From assembly GCF_024498955.1 (NCBI RefSeq), contig NZ_CP093311.1, forward strand, positions 868,001-932,000: a stretch of 64,000 nucleotides of DNA, read 5' to 3'. This stretch comes from Thermomonas paludicola (GTDB lineage: Bacteria > Pseudomonadota > Gammaproteobacteria > Xanthomonadales > Xanthomonadaceae). Numbering within the stretch: the stretch's first letter is position 1; each line of letters starts with the position of its first letter. The notes beneath the pieces were generated by a model. It was not told the origin of the DNA, made no database searches, and worked only from the letters and a program-made list of their open reading frames with translations. Below are positions 1 to 8,928 of this stretch, in pieces. A program made the translations under genes and the position numbers.

Positions 1-32
1 GCGTCCAGGGCGGTCGCCGCGACGTGCGCTGA
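1..32 (+). CDS. Possible 3' end of an upstream gene (partial)
   Basis: The third frame reads nine codons (VQGGRRDVR) from the window edge to a TGA at 30-32. It is followed by a non-coding-looking stretch and a small hairpin before eptA. The fragment is too short to identify, and it could also be chance. Confidence 0.25.
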   Translation, partial: VQGGRRDVR

Positions 33-51
33 CCCATCGCTGCAAGCACCG

Positions 52-71
52 ATGCCTGCACGGGCAGGCAT
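52..71 (+). terminator. Small hairpin upstream of eptA, possible terminator
   Basis: An 8-bp perfect stem (ATGCCTGC / GCAGGCAT) with a 4-nt loop lies between the putative upstream gene end and eptA. No T-run follows, so a classic intrinsic terminator is doubtful. It could equally be an mRNA-end structure. Confidence 0.3.
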
Positions 72-125
72 TGGTGGTAGTGTCGCGGCCCATCATCGGC
101 CCTTCATTTCGTGAGCAGGCATCCC

Positions 126-1778
126 ATGCTGAACTTCTTGCGTGGCCCCGCAGCCAGCCGGCAGGGTATTGCGTCCCGCTGGTGGCGGCCACAGCTGTCC
201 ACCGAGGCGCTGATCGTGCTGGTCAGCGCGTATTTCCTGCTGGCCTGCAACGGCCCGCTATGGGATGCGGTTCGCACCGGCACCAGTTCCCTGCGGGTCC
301 TGCTGTCACTGGGTGTGGCGGTGTTCGCGCTGCATTCCCTGTTGTTGGGGCTGCTGTGCTGGGGCCGGCTGGCGCGGCCACTGCTGGCCCTGTTGCTGGT
401 GGTGACGGCGCTGGCGCACTGGTACATGACCCGCTACGCGGTGGTGTTCGATGCGGAAATGATCCGCAACGTGCTGCACACCGATGTTGCCGAGAGCCGC
501 GAGCTGATCACCTTCGGAATGCTGCTGCATGTGCTGCTGCTGGGGGTGTTGCCGGCCGTGCTGGTGCTGCTGAGCCGGCCGCTGACACGCAGCCGGAAGC
601 GCGCGTTGCTGCTGCGCTGCGGCTTCCTGCTGGCGATGCTGGTGTTGGCTGGCGGGGCGGTGGGGGCGTCCTCGCAGGGCGTGTTCGCGCTGATGCGCAG
701 CGACAAGGTGCTGCGCTACAAGATCACCCCGGGCAATTACATGGTGTCGCTGGTGAACGTGCTCAAGCCGTCCAAAAAAGGCGGCAGCGGGCCGGTCCAG
801 AAGGTGGGAACCGATGCCCGACGCCCACCCGAGGCGCTGACCCGCAAGCCGCGCCTGCTGGTGCTGGTCGTCGGCGAAACCGTGCGCGGCGACCACTGGG
901 GGCTGAATGGCTATGCCCGCCAGACCACGCCGGAACTGGCCACGCGCGGCGTGCTCAATTTCCCCGATGTAAGTGCCTGCGGCACCAGCACCGAGGTGTC
1001 GCTGCCGTGCATGTTTTCCGTCTCCGGGCGCGAACACTACGATCGCGACGCCATCCGCAGCCACGAATCCCTGCTCGACGTGGCCGCGCGCGCCGGCGTT
1101 GGCGTTCTCTGGCGCGATAACCAGTCCGGTTGCAAGGGTACCTGCGCGCGCGTGCAGTCGGAAACGATGGGCCCCGACGCCGCGCCGGGCCTGTGCGCTG
1201 CCGGGCGCTGCTTCGACGAAATCCTGCTGGCCGGATTGCAGGCGCGGATCGACGCCCAGCCGGGCGATGCGCTGATCGTGCTGCACATGCTGGGCAACCA
1301 TGGGCCGAATTACTTCGAGCGCTACCCACCTGCATTTGCCCGCTGGACACCGGTGTGCGCGACCCCTGAACTGAGCCGCTGCGCGCAGCAGGAAATCGTC
1401 AACGCCTACGACAACGCGATCCTGTATTCCGATACCGTGCTGGCGCGGCTGGTGGATTTGCTGGCCGGGCAGCAGGGGCGCGACGCCGCCATGCTGTACG
1501 TGTCCGACCACGGCGAATCGCTGGGCGAATACGGGCTGTTCCTGCACGGCGCACCGTACGCCATTGCGCCCCGGCAGCAGTTGCACGTGCCGATGGTGCT
1601 GTGGATGTCGCCGGGCTTCGTTGCCGATGACCGCATCGACATGGCCTGCATGCGCGATGCCGTGCGCAAGCCGGCCAGCCACGACAACCTGTTTTCCACC
1701 GTGCTGGGCGTGTTCGATGTCCAGACCGGCGTCTATCGGCGCGACCACGACCTGTTGGCGGGTTGCAGGGCGCGCTGA
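126..1778 (+). CDS. eptA: Phosphoethanolamine transferase (EptA/MCR-like)
   Basis: A 550-residue inner-membrane enzyme of the lipid A phosphoethanolamine transferase family, which moves phosphoethanolamine from phosphatidylethanolamine to lipid A phosphates on the periplasmic face. The N-terminal part has about five hydrophobic segments (roughly residues 25-45, 55-78, 84-102, 130-150, 160-180). A periplasmic alkaline-phosphatase-fold domain follows. It carries the metal-binding GET motif (Glu251) and the CGTSTEVSLPC segment, in which Thr289 is the expected nucleophile and Cys285/Cys295 the expected disulfide; the later SDHGESLGE motif holds the second Asp/His metal ligands. The ATG at 126 is preferred to an upstream in-frame GTG at 111 because AGCAGG lies six bases before it. 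The gene converges on the M48 peptidase gene. No adjacent sensor or regulator is visible. Family assignment is firm; the exact acceptor is inferred. Confidence 0.93.
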   Translation: MLNFLRGPAASRQGIASRWWRPQLSTEALIVLVSAYFLLACNGPLWDAVRTGTSSLRVLLSLGVAVFALHSLLLGLLCWGRLARPLLALLLVVTALAHWYMTRYAVVFDAEMIRNVLHTDVAESRELITFGMLLHVLLLGVLPAVLVLLSRPLTRSRKRALLLRCGFLLAMLVLAGGAVGASSQGVFALMRSDKVLRYKITPGNYMVSLVNVLKPSKKGGSGPVQKVGTDARRPPEALTRKPRLLVLVVGETVRGDHWGLNGYARQTTPELATRGVLNFPDVSACGTSTEVSLPCMFSVSGREHYDRDAIRSHESLLDVAARAGVGVLWRDNQSGCKGTCARVQSETMGPDAAPGLCAAGRCFDEILLAGLQARIDAQPGDALIVLHMLGNHGPNYFERYPPAFARWTPVCATPELSRCAQQEIVNAYDNAILYSDTVLARLVDLLAGQQGRDAAMLYVSDHGESLGEYGLFLHGAPYAIAPRQQLHVPMVLWMSPGFVADDRIDMACMRDAVRKPASHDNLFSTVLGVFDVQTGVYRRDHDLLAGCRAR

Positions 1779-1807
1779 GCGACGCGCCCCCTGTCCACGG
1801 CGTGCGG

Positions 1808-3136
1808 TCAACGATCCAGGTAGGCCGCAAGCGCCGCGTTGTCCTGCTTGTCCAGTGCGTCCAGCCGCTTGTCCAGTGGTGGATGCGTCTTGTACAGGGA
1901 GGTCAGCCGCGGTGAAGCCGAACCCAGCGCGGCCATCTTCTGCAGCACGGCGTAATACGCCAGCGGGTTGCCGCCAGCCCGCGCCAGGTAGATGCCAGCC
2001 GCATGGTCGGCGCGATATTCGGCGTTGCGATCCAGCTGGGTCAGCATGATCGCCGCGCCGTTCTTTTCAATGTAGTCGCGCGCCAGGCTGCCGGCCACGC
2101 CGCCGCCGGTCTTGACCCGGCTGGCCAGCACGTTGCGCCCCACGCCCTGCAGTTCCTGTTTGCGCACTACCTCGTAATGGTCGCGCTGCACCACATGGCT
2201 GATTTCATGGCCCAGCACGCCGGCCAACTCGGCATCGCCGTCCAGCAGCTGGTACAGGCCGCGGGTCACCAGGATGTAGCCGCCGGGTGCGGCGAAGGCA
2301 TTGATCTCGCTGTCGTCGATGACCCCGAACGTCCACGGCAGGTCGGGACGGCTGGTGCGCGAGGCCAGCCAGCGCCCCACCAGATTGACTCGATTCTGCA
2401 TGACCGGATCCGCCACCAGCGGGGCGGCGCCCAGGATGCGGCCGGCAATCAGCGGGCCAAGCTGCAGCTCTTCCTCGTTGATTTCCTGCTCGGATTTGCC
2501 GATCAGTTTCTCGCCGGGCTCGGCCGTGCTGGCAAGTGACGGGTTGACCCGCGCCAGAAGGTCGCGCGCGAAGGCGAAGCGCTGGCGTTTTTCCGCCTGC
2601 GTGCCCGTGCTCTTGTCCTTGCCCGGCTGGAACTCGGCCGGATATGGCACCTGCGTGGCAACCCAGTGGCGCTTGGCGGCGGCTTGTTCAGCCTGCGCGG
2701 GCGTGGCGCGGTACGACTCCATCCGTTGCAGCTGCACCGGGTTGAAGGTGGCGGCCTTGAGCGAACTTTCGTCGATGCCGCGCACGCTGGCGGTCTCGCT
2801 GACGCGGCCCTTGCCGGCCTTGCCGGTGAACAAGGCCTTGCCGATGCCGCCGGTTTCCGTGCTGCCGTAGGCCACCCGCACTTCATTCACCCGCACATAG
2901 CCGGTTTTGCCGCCGGGCAGCGCCAGCTTGAACCACAGCCCTTGCTGTCCGGTCAGGCTGACGCTGGCGTTCTGCGCAAGCGTGGCGACCGATGCGGATG
3001 CGAAATCGGGCTTGGCATGCACGCTGACCGTCGGCTTGGCCACCGTCGCCGGCGTGCTGGAGATGGCGGCGCCCAGCAGCCCGCAGGCGGGAATCAGCAG
3101 GGCGGCAAGGATGAGCCGCAACGTCGTTTGCGTCAT
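1808..3136 (-). CDS. M48 family metallopeptidase with N-terminal SH3 domain
   Basis: A 442-residue exported zinc peptidase. It begins with a signal-type hydrophobic stretch (residues 7-25), then a bacterial SH3-like domain (about 34-90), then an M48 domain with the zinc motif HEISH at 310-314. The fold resembles BepA/LoiP-type periplasmic proteases that handle outer-membrane protein quality control, but the N-terminal SH3 domain is a different arrangement from BepA, whose extra domain is a C-terminal TPR. The ATG at 3136 has AAGGA seven bases upstream and overlaps the stop of the CHASE2 gene by four bases, so the two are translationally coupled. That coupling suggests a shared membrane or envelope role. 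The physiological substrate is unknown. Confidence 0.88.
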   Translation of the reverse strand: MTQTTLRLILAALLIPACGLLGAAISSTPATVAKPTVSVHAKPDFASASVATLAQNASVSLTGQQGLWFKLALPGGKTGYVRVNEVRVAYGSTETGGIGKALFTGKAGKGRVSETASVRGIDESSLKAATFNPVQLQRMESYRATPAQAEQAAAKRHWVATQVPYPAEFQPGKDKSTGTQAEKRQRFAFARDLLARVNPSLASTAEPGEKLIGKSEQEINEEELQLGPLIAGRILGAAPLVADPVMQNRVNLVGRWLASRTSRPDLPWTFGVIDDSEINAFAAPGGYILVTRGLYQLLDGDAELAGVLGHEISHVVQRDHYEVVRKQELQGVGRNVLASRVKTGGGVAGSLARDYIEKNGAAIMLTQLDRNAEYRADHAAGIYLARAGGNPLAYYAVLQKMAALGSASPRLTSLYKTHPPLDKRLDALDKQDNAALAAYLDR

Positions 3137-5001
3137 GGGATGTCCTTTTCTGGAGCGTCGCCGAAGTCAAGCGTATGCGATGGATCAAGGATATAGCGGT
3201 TGTCCGCGCTGAGCCGGAACTCTTCCGATGCATTGAGATCCTGCCCCAGCAACTCGCGCAGGCGCATCCGTTCACCGCGGCTGGTGCTGTCGTCATGGTC
3301 GTCGATCTGGGCAACGGAAATACACACCATCACCCGGCCATGTGCGTCCAGCGGCAGGTCGCCACGGTTCAGGTCGTGGTACAGCCGATCCAGTTCGCGC
3401 TTGCTGGTGCCCAGCACCTTGGCGCGCTCGCGCCCGGCCCAGATCAGCACCATCAAATCGTCGAGGATTTCGTGCAGCCAGCTCTTGCGCTCGACGATGC
3501 CCTCGATCATCACTGCCTCGCCCCCGGCGTACAGCTGGCGGCGCAGCAGGCGCCGGTATTCGCGCTTGCCGCGCACCGATTCGAACGACGGCAGGCCGTC
3601 ATGTCTGACATAGCGCAGGCGCGCCATGGCCAGCCACGGGTGCCGGTGCGGGCTGTATTCCTCGCGATAGTCGTTGTTGCCGATCGCCCGCCCGCGCTGC
3701 ACACCGGCATACATCCGGCACAGCCCGAAGCACAGGCTGACGAAGCCGACACAGGCAAAGATGTCCAGGAACACGCCGAAGAAGGTCAGGCCCAGCACCG
3801 CGCCGCCCAGCAGCACGGCATTGGTGGCGACGAACACGCCGTCCACGTCCTCATGCGGCTCGCCGCGCCAGAATGCGTAGGCCGTGAGCATGACCAGCAA
3901 GGCGGCCAACAGGTATTTGAGCGAGGCAGGGGGCATCCAGATGGCGCCGTCATGCAGCAGGGCATCGGTGGCCTCGGCCCAGACTTCCACCCCGGGCATG
4001 GCGGCGGCAACCGGGGTTGGCTTGCTGTCGCTGATGCCGGCGGCGGTGTAGCCGACCAGCGCCACTGCGCCGCGCAGCACGGGAAGCCGGCTGCCTGGCG
4101 GTTCACACACGGGCTTGCCGGCCAGCAGGTCGGCCGCGCTGACGTAGGGCAGCTGGCTGTTGCGGCGCCAGTTCACCCGGATTCGCGCGGGCAGCGACGC
4201 TGCCTTCACTCCTTTCAGCTGCATGGCCAGCCGCGCGGGCAGGGTGGGAAGCCCCCAGTCGCCAACCTCTTCGCGCAGGGGCACGTCGCGCAGCACGCCG
4301 TCCTCGCCACGGCTGACGTTGGCCAGCGCGGAGTGTTGCGCCATGGCTGCGCCGAACGGCAGGTACACGGCAACCGTTGGCCCCGGTGGACGGGCGCCCG
4401 GGGCCAGCGCAAACGCGCCCGGCACTTGCGCGGCATGCAGCGATGATGCGGCGTCGAAGGCCGGGTTCTGCCGCGAACTGGCGAACACGAAACGCCCCGC
4501 CCCGCCGGCAGCGATGGCATCCAGCATGGCATCGCCGTCGGCATCGCCCTTGTGGGGATCCAGGAACATCACGTCCATGCCGACCGCGCGCACGCCGGCG
4601 CGGTCGAGCGCGTCCAGCAGGTCCGCGTGTACCTGTCGCGGCCACGGCCAGCCGCCGATCCCCTGCGCGCGCGTCCATTCGATCGAGCAGTCGTCGATCT
4701 CCACCACCACGGTGTGGCCGGAGGGCCTGGGCTCCAGCGGGCGCCACTGGATGATCGTGTCGAAGATGCTGTCTTCGGCAGAATCAAGATTGCGGTCGTG
4801 GCTCCAGTCCCAGGCCAGCCCGGCCAGTGCGACGCAGGCCAGCAGGGGGAAGAAGGCGAATTTCAGGCGCAGCGCCAGCCAGGTCAACGGCCGCCGGTAG
4901 CCGCGTTCGACCACGGTCCACAGATCCATGAACCAGACCGCCAGCGTGGCCATGGCGGCATCGATGCGAGCCTGCAATACCTTCAATCGCTGGCGCGTCA
5001 T
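3133..5001 (-). CDS. CHASE2-domain membrane protein without a recognisable output domain
   Basis: A 622-residue protein with one N-terminal transmembrane helix (about 47-66), a large extracytoplasmic CHASE2 sensor domain (about 75-350) and a cluster of three transmembrane helices (about 358-425). CHASE2 proteins usually end in an adenylate cyclase, kinase or GGDEF module. Here the roughly 190-residue cytoplasmic tail has no motif I recognise: it is charged, mostly helical-looking, and ends in DAPEKDIP. The gene overlaps the downstream M48 peptidase by four bases and lies 12 bases after ispA. The sensor call comes from the conserved start of CHASE2 (a FDTIIQWRP-like segment followed by VVVEIDD and GWPWPR). 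The ligand and output are unknown. Confidence 0.8.
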   Translation of the reverse strand: MTRQRLKVLQARIDAAMATLAVWFMDLWTVVERGYRRPLTWLALRLKFAFFPLLACVALAGLAWDWSHDRNLDSAEDSIFDTIIQWRPLEPRPSGHTVVVEIDDCSIEWTRAQGIGGWPWPRQVHADLLDALDRAGVRAVGMDVMFLDPHKGDADGDAMLDAIAAGGAGRFVFASSRQNPAFDAASSLHAAQVPGAFALAPGARPPGPTVAVYLPFGAAMAQHSALANVSRGEDGVLRDVPLREEVGDWGLPTLPARLAMQLKGVKAASLPARIRVNWRRNSQLPYVSAADLLAGKPVCEPPGSRLPVLRGAVALVGYTAAGISDSKPTPVAAAMPGVEVWAEATDALLHDGAIWMPPASLKYLLAALLVMLTAYAFWRGEPHEDVDGVFVATNAVLLGGAVLGLTFFGVFLDIFACVGFVSLCFGLCRMYAGVQRGRAIGNNDYREEYSPHRHPWLAMARLRYVRHDGLPSFESVRGKREYRRLLRRQLYAGGEAVMIEGIVERKSWLHEILDDLMVLIWAGRERAKVLGTSKRELDRLYHDLNRGDLPLDAHGRVMVCISVAQIDDHDDSTSRGERMRLRELLGQDLNASEEFRLSADNRYILDPSHTLDFGDAPEKDIP

Positions 5002-5013
5002 GCGGGTGGTTCC

Positions 5014-5928
5014 TCAGTGCGTGCGTTCCACGACCCTGCAAGCCAGCGCCGTCAGCGCCCGCGAGTCGGCGCGCAGTTCCTGCAGTGCAGCCTGCATCGT
5101 TGCCGACAATTCGGCCAGCCGCTGGCGGCTGGCATCCGCGCCCAGCAGCGCCGGGAAGGTGGCCTTGTGTTGCGCGACGTCCTTGCCGGCAGTCTTGCCG
5201 AGCGTCGCGGCATCGCCTTCGATGTCCAGCAGGTCGTCCTTGATCTGGAATGCCAGGCCCAGTGCATCGGCGTAGCGATCCAGTGCAGCGTGGCTGGCGG
5301 CATCCGCGCCGCCGGCAATCGCGCCCAACCGCACCGCGCAGCGCAGCAGGGCGCCGGTTTTCAGCGCATGCAGGCGTTCGAGATGAAGCAAAGGGTCAGC
5401 GTGGTCTTTCGCATGCGACCAGCCATCCGGACCGCATGTCCCGCCGGTGGCGTCGATATCCAGCGCCTGTCCACCGCACATGCCGGCCACGCCGGCAGCG
5501 CGGGCCAGCTCGGCCAGCATGCCGATGCGGCGCTCGGCCGGCTGCGGGGCGGCGGCCAGCGCTTCAAACGCCAAGGACTGCAGCGCATCGCCGGCCAGGA
5601 TTGCAGTGGCTTCGTCGTAGGCAACGTGTACCGTCGGCTGGCCGCGACGCAGGACGTCGTCATCCATCGCCGGCAGGTCATCGTGGACCAGCGAATAGCA
5701 ATGCATCAGCTCGACTGCGGCAGCGGCGGCATCCAGTTCGGCGTCGGCCACGCCCAGGGCGGTGCCGGTGGCATACACCAGCAGCGGACGCATGCGCTTG
5801 CCGCCGTTCAATACGCCGTGGCGCATTGCGCCGTGCAGGCGCCGCGGCGAGTCATCGGGGCTGGGCAGAGCCTTGTCCAGCGCGGCTTCCACGCGCGTCG
5901 TCCAGCGCGCGAACGTGGCGTCAGTCAT
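5014..5928 (-). CDS. ispA: Polyprenyl (farnesyl/geranyl) diphosphate synthase
   Basis: A 304-residue trans-prenyl diphosphate synthase that condenses isopentenyl diphosphate with allylic diphosphates, normally to farnesyl diphosphate. It has both aspartate-rich magnesium sites: DDLPAMD beginning at residue 83 and KDDLLD with Asp231, Asp232 and Asp235. The GGKRMRP substrate motif is at about 42-48. The start ATG at 5928 overlaps the end of xseB by eight bases, matching the common xseB-ispA pairing. The usual third partner, dxs, does not follow; the CHASE2 gene does. The product feeds undecaprenyl diphosphate (uppS is in this window), quinones and haem O. Chain length is assigned by similarity only. 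Confidence 0.93.
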
Positions 5929-6184
5929 CGTCGCCGGCGTCGAAATCGCGGGCGATGCCGGGCCTGGCCGGGTCGCTGAGCAGGCGCACGCGCAGTTCGG
6001 CCTGCTCCAGCGCGCTTTGGCAGCGCCGGTACAGGCCGACGCCGTGCTCGTAGGCGGCCAGCGAGTCTTCCAGGGACAGCTCGCCGGCTTCCATCTTGCC
6101 GACCAGGTCTTCCAGCGCCTGCATCGAGTGTTCGAAATCGGCGACGGGGGAGGGGACGGATGCGGGTGTGGATTTGCGGGCCAT
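5921..6184 (-). CDS. xseB: Exodeoxyribonuclease VII small subunit
   Basis: An 87-residue, mostly helical protein matching XseB, which binds the large catalytic subunit XseA to form the single-strand-specific exonuclease VII. The conserved core ([20 protein letters not shown], then [12 protein letters not shown]) covers residues 17-48. Its acidic C-terminus overlaps the ispA start. XseA is not in this window. It lies ten bases after tilS and is probably cotranscribed with it. Confidence 0.95.
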
Positions 6185-6194
6185 GTGCGGGAGT

Positions 6195-7508
6195 TTACGT
6201 CACCGCCAGCCAACGCAGGCGGGCATCGTGCTGCTCCAGCCAGGCCGCCATGCGTGCCGACACGATCGTTGCGCCGGCGGCCAGCAATTGGCCATCGGCC
6301 GCCGACAGCAGCGGCAGACGTTCGCGCTGCCACGGTGGCATGCCGCTGTCTTGCAGCACATGCTTGAGCGCGTGCGAATGCGCGCGCCCCGGCAGGGTGA
6401 TGCGTTCGCCGCCGCGCCGCGCATGCACGCGCAGCGGGGCGTCGAAACCGCCTGCGCCCAGCAGTTGCAAGGTGTCTTCGGTGGGCAGGGTGAGCGCGCT
6501 GCTGCCATCCCAGCACTGCGACCAGTCGGCGGGAAGCGGCGCACGCGGCATGCCTGCATGCAGCAGGTTGCGCCAACGCTGCATGCGTGCGCCGGCCCAT
6601 GCAATGGCCGGCTGCGCATCGCTGCGCGCGGCCAGCAGGTCGCGCTCGATGCGCGCCACGCTGCTGCCCGGGAGCGGCGGCAGCCCAAGCCGTTCGATCC
6701 AGCGGCGCAGCACCCGCGCGCGCCGCGCGGCCGGCAGCGCCAGTAGCGGTTCGATGCGAAGCGTGCGGGCATCCAGCTGCAGGCTGTCCAGCGCAACATC
6801 GTCGCCTTGCTGCAACAGATCGGTGGACTGCGCGCACAGCGCCGCGCTCCGCGCGAGTGCGGTAGAGGCATGTGGCCAGCGCTGGCGCAGCAGCGGCAGT
6901 ACGGCATTGCGCAGGAAAGTGCGGTCGGCATCCGTCGCGGCGTTGCCGGGGTCTTCGATCCACGCCAGCTGATGCTGCAGCGCGTGGGCACGCAAATCGT
7001 CGCGGGCGATGCCCAGCAGTGGGCGCCACAGCCAGCCATGGGCAAAGCGTCGGCAGGCCTGCATCGCTGCCAACCCGTCGCTGCCGGAACCGCGCAAGGC
7101 GCGCAGCAGGAAAGTTTCGGCCTGGTCGTCCCGATGATGGGCAAGGGCGAGAATGTCGCCGTCGCGCAGCGCTTCGGAAAAGGCGGCGTAGCGCGCGTTG
7201 CGGGCGGCGCCTTCAAGGCCAAGCCCGCTGCTGCGATTCACTGCGACACGCACCACTTCCAATGGAACGTCGAGTGCCTCGCAGCTGCGCTGGCAGTGGA
7301 GGGCCCAGGCATCAGCCCCCGCCTGCAGGCCATGGTGGACATGGATGGCGCGCAACCCTGCGCGGCGCGTGGCGGCGTCCGTCGCCAGCAGGTGCAGCAG
7401 GACCGTGGAATCCAGGCCGCCGCTGAAGCCGACCAGGACCGGGTGGCCGGTTTGCGCCGCCCCCGGCAGGCACGCGGGCAGCTGGAGTGGGGCGGATGTG
7501 CTGGTCAT
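6195..7508 (-). CDS. tilS: tRNA(Ile)-lysidine synthase
   Basis: A 437-residue enzyme that converts cytidine 34 of the CAU-anticodon tRNA-Ile to lysidine, using ATP and lysine, so that the tRNA reads AUA. The PP-loop SGGLDST is at residues 29-35, followed by the N-type ATPase domain with the [13 protein letters not shown] segment, a substrate-binding middle part and a C-terminal TilS domain. Length agrees with E. coli TilS (432). The ATG at 7508 is chosen because the upstream extension would run back through a strong hairpin and into the preceding gene. tilS follows accA at a short distance in E. coli as well. Confidence 0.95.
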
Positions 7509-7515
7509 GCGGGGA

Positions 7516-7544
7516 GCTCCGCGCGTCGTGGCGACGCGCGGAGC
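7516..7544 (-). other. Perfect 13-bp hairpin between the small membrane gene and tilS
   Basis: The arms GCTCCGCGCGTCG and CGACGCGCGGAGC pair perfectly around a 3-nt loop. The structure lies seven bases upstream of the tilS start codon and eight bases beyond the previous stop. It has no T-run. It could be a processing or 3'-protection structure, or could limit access to the tilS ribosome-binding region. Confidence 0.6.
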
Positions 7545-7551
7545 GAGGGCA

Positions 7552-7848
7552 CTACTCGGTATCGACGCGGATGCCGCCGACAAACCCTGCCGCGATGTTG
7601 TAAACAAACGCCTGGATCAAGCCCCCGATGAAGCCGAAGATGCCGTAGAAAATCGGCATCAGGATGATGCCCATGAAGCCGCCCGCCATCGCCATGCCGC
7701 CTCCTTCATGGCCGCTCAGCGAGCCCAGCAGCGCCCCGAACAGGCTGCCGAATGCAAAGAAAATCAGGCCGACCAGCAATCCGAAGGCCGCTGCGATGAT
7801 GCCCATGATCTTGGCAGCGGACAGGACGTCGATATGTTTGATGATCAC
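7552..7848 (-). CDS. Small glycine-rich membrane protein, DUF3566-like
   Basis: A 98-residue integral membrane protein with two or three hydrophobic, glycine-rich segments (about 11-33, 44-62, 64-85). The pattern IKHIDVLSAAKIMG before the first helix resembles DUF3566 proteins, a weak match by eye. The GTG at 7848 is chosen because GGGGAG sits about seven bases before it; an ATG at 7863 is in frame but has no such site. It lies between accA and tilS in the same direction. No function can be assigned. Confidence 0.7.
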   Translation of the reverse strand: MIIKHIDVLSAAKIMGIIAAAFGLLVGLIFFAFGSLFGALLGSLSGHEGGGMAMAGGFMGIILMPIFYGIFGFIGGLIQAFVYNIAAGFVGGIRVDTE

Positions 7849-7920
7849 GCAAAGTCTCCCCATGCCGGCCGATTGCCGGTGCGGCAAGCATAGTGGATCA
7901 GAAGCGATGGGCGCGCGGCC

Positions 7921-8880
7921 TCAATTGGCCTCGTAGGCTCCGTAGCCGCGCAGGCGGCGATAACGGCGTTCCAGCAGGTCTTCCAGCGGAATGGCGTCCA
8001 GTGTGGCCAGCTCGTTCAGCAGGACGGCCTTCAGCCGCTTGGCCATCTGCACCGGGTTGCGGTGCGCGCCGCCGGTGGGCTCGCGCACGATCTTGTCGAT
8101 CAGGCCCAGGCCCTTCAGTCGCTTGGCGGTGATGCCCATCTGCTCGGCGGCGTCCTTGGCCTTGGCCGCATCGCGCCACAGGATCGAGGCGCAGCCTTCC
8201 GGGGTGATCACCGAATAGGTGCTGTATTCGAGCATGTTGGTGATGTCGCCGACGCCGATCGCCAGCGCGCCGCCGCTGCCACCCTCGCCAATCACCGTGC
8301 AGATGATCGGCACGCGCAGTTCGGCCATTTCCAGCAGGTTGCGGGCGATCGCTTCGGACTGGCCGCGTTCCTCGGCATCGATGCCGGGCCAGGCGCCCAT
8401 GGTGTCGATGAAGGTCAGCACCGGCAGGCCGAAACGTTCGGCCAGGTGCATCAGGCGCAGCGCCTTGCGGTAGCCCTCGGGCTTGGGCATGCCGAAGTTG
8501 CGGCGCACCTTGGCCTTGCTGTCGCGGCCTTTCTCGTGGCCGATCACGACCACGCTGCGCCCATCGATGCGGGCCAGGCCGCCGACAATCGCATTGTCGT
8601 CGGCGAAGGCGCGGTCGCCGGCCAGCTCCTGGAATTCGTCGCAGATCACCCGCAGGTAATCCAGCGTGTAGGGGCGCGATGGGTGACGTGACAACTGCGA
8701 GACCTGCCACGGGGTCAGGTCGCGGAAAATCGTCGCGGTGCGTTTGCGCAGCTTGTCCTGCAGCGCGTGCACTTCGGTGTCGATGTTGACCGCCGGGCCA
8801 TTGCTGGCCTGTCGCAGCTCCTGGATCTTGGTTTCCAGGTCGGCGATGGGCTGCTCGAAGTCGAGGTAATTCGGGTTCAT
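7921..8880 (-). CDS. accA: Acetyl-CoA carboxylase carboxyltransferase subunit alpha
   Basis: A 319-residue alpha subunit of the carboxyltransferase that, with AccD, moves carboxyl from biotin to acetyl-CoA to make malonyl-CoA, the first step of fatty acid synthesis. The whole protein matches the family: an N-terminal coiled region ([15 protein letters not shown]), the YTLDYL block near residue 71, the oxyanion-forming [11 protein letters not shown] at about 203-213 and a C-terminal [11 protein letters not shown]. It is the last gene of the lpx-fabZ-rnhB-dnaE-accA run, 48 bases after dnaE, as in E. coli. Confidence 0.97.
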   Translation of the reverse strand: MNPNYLDFEQPIADLETKIQELRQASNGPAVNIDTEVHALQDKLRKRTATIFRDLTPWQVSQLSRHPSRPYTLDYLRVICDEFQELAGDRAFADDNAIVGGLARIDGRSVVVIGHEKGRDSKAKVRRNFGMPKPEGYRKALRLMHLAERFGLPVLTFIDTMGAWPGIDAEERGQSEAIARNLLEMAELRVPIICTVIGEGGSGGALAIGVGDITNMLEYSTYSVITPEGCASILWRDAAKAKDAAEQMGITAKRLKGLGLIDKIVREPTGGAHRNPVQMAKRLKAVLLNELATLDAIPLEDLLERRYRRLRGYGAYEAN

Positions 8881-8928
8881 TCTTGCAAGTTTAGCCCAGC
8901 TGGCCCGCCGTACCGAATCGCAGGGAGC

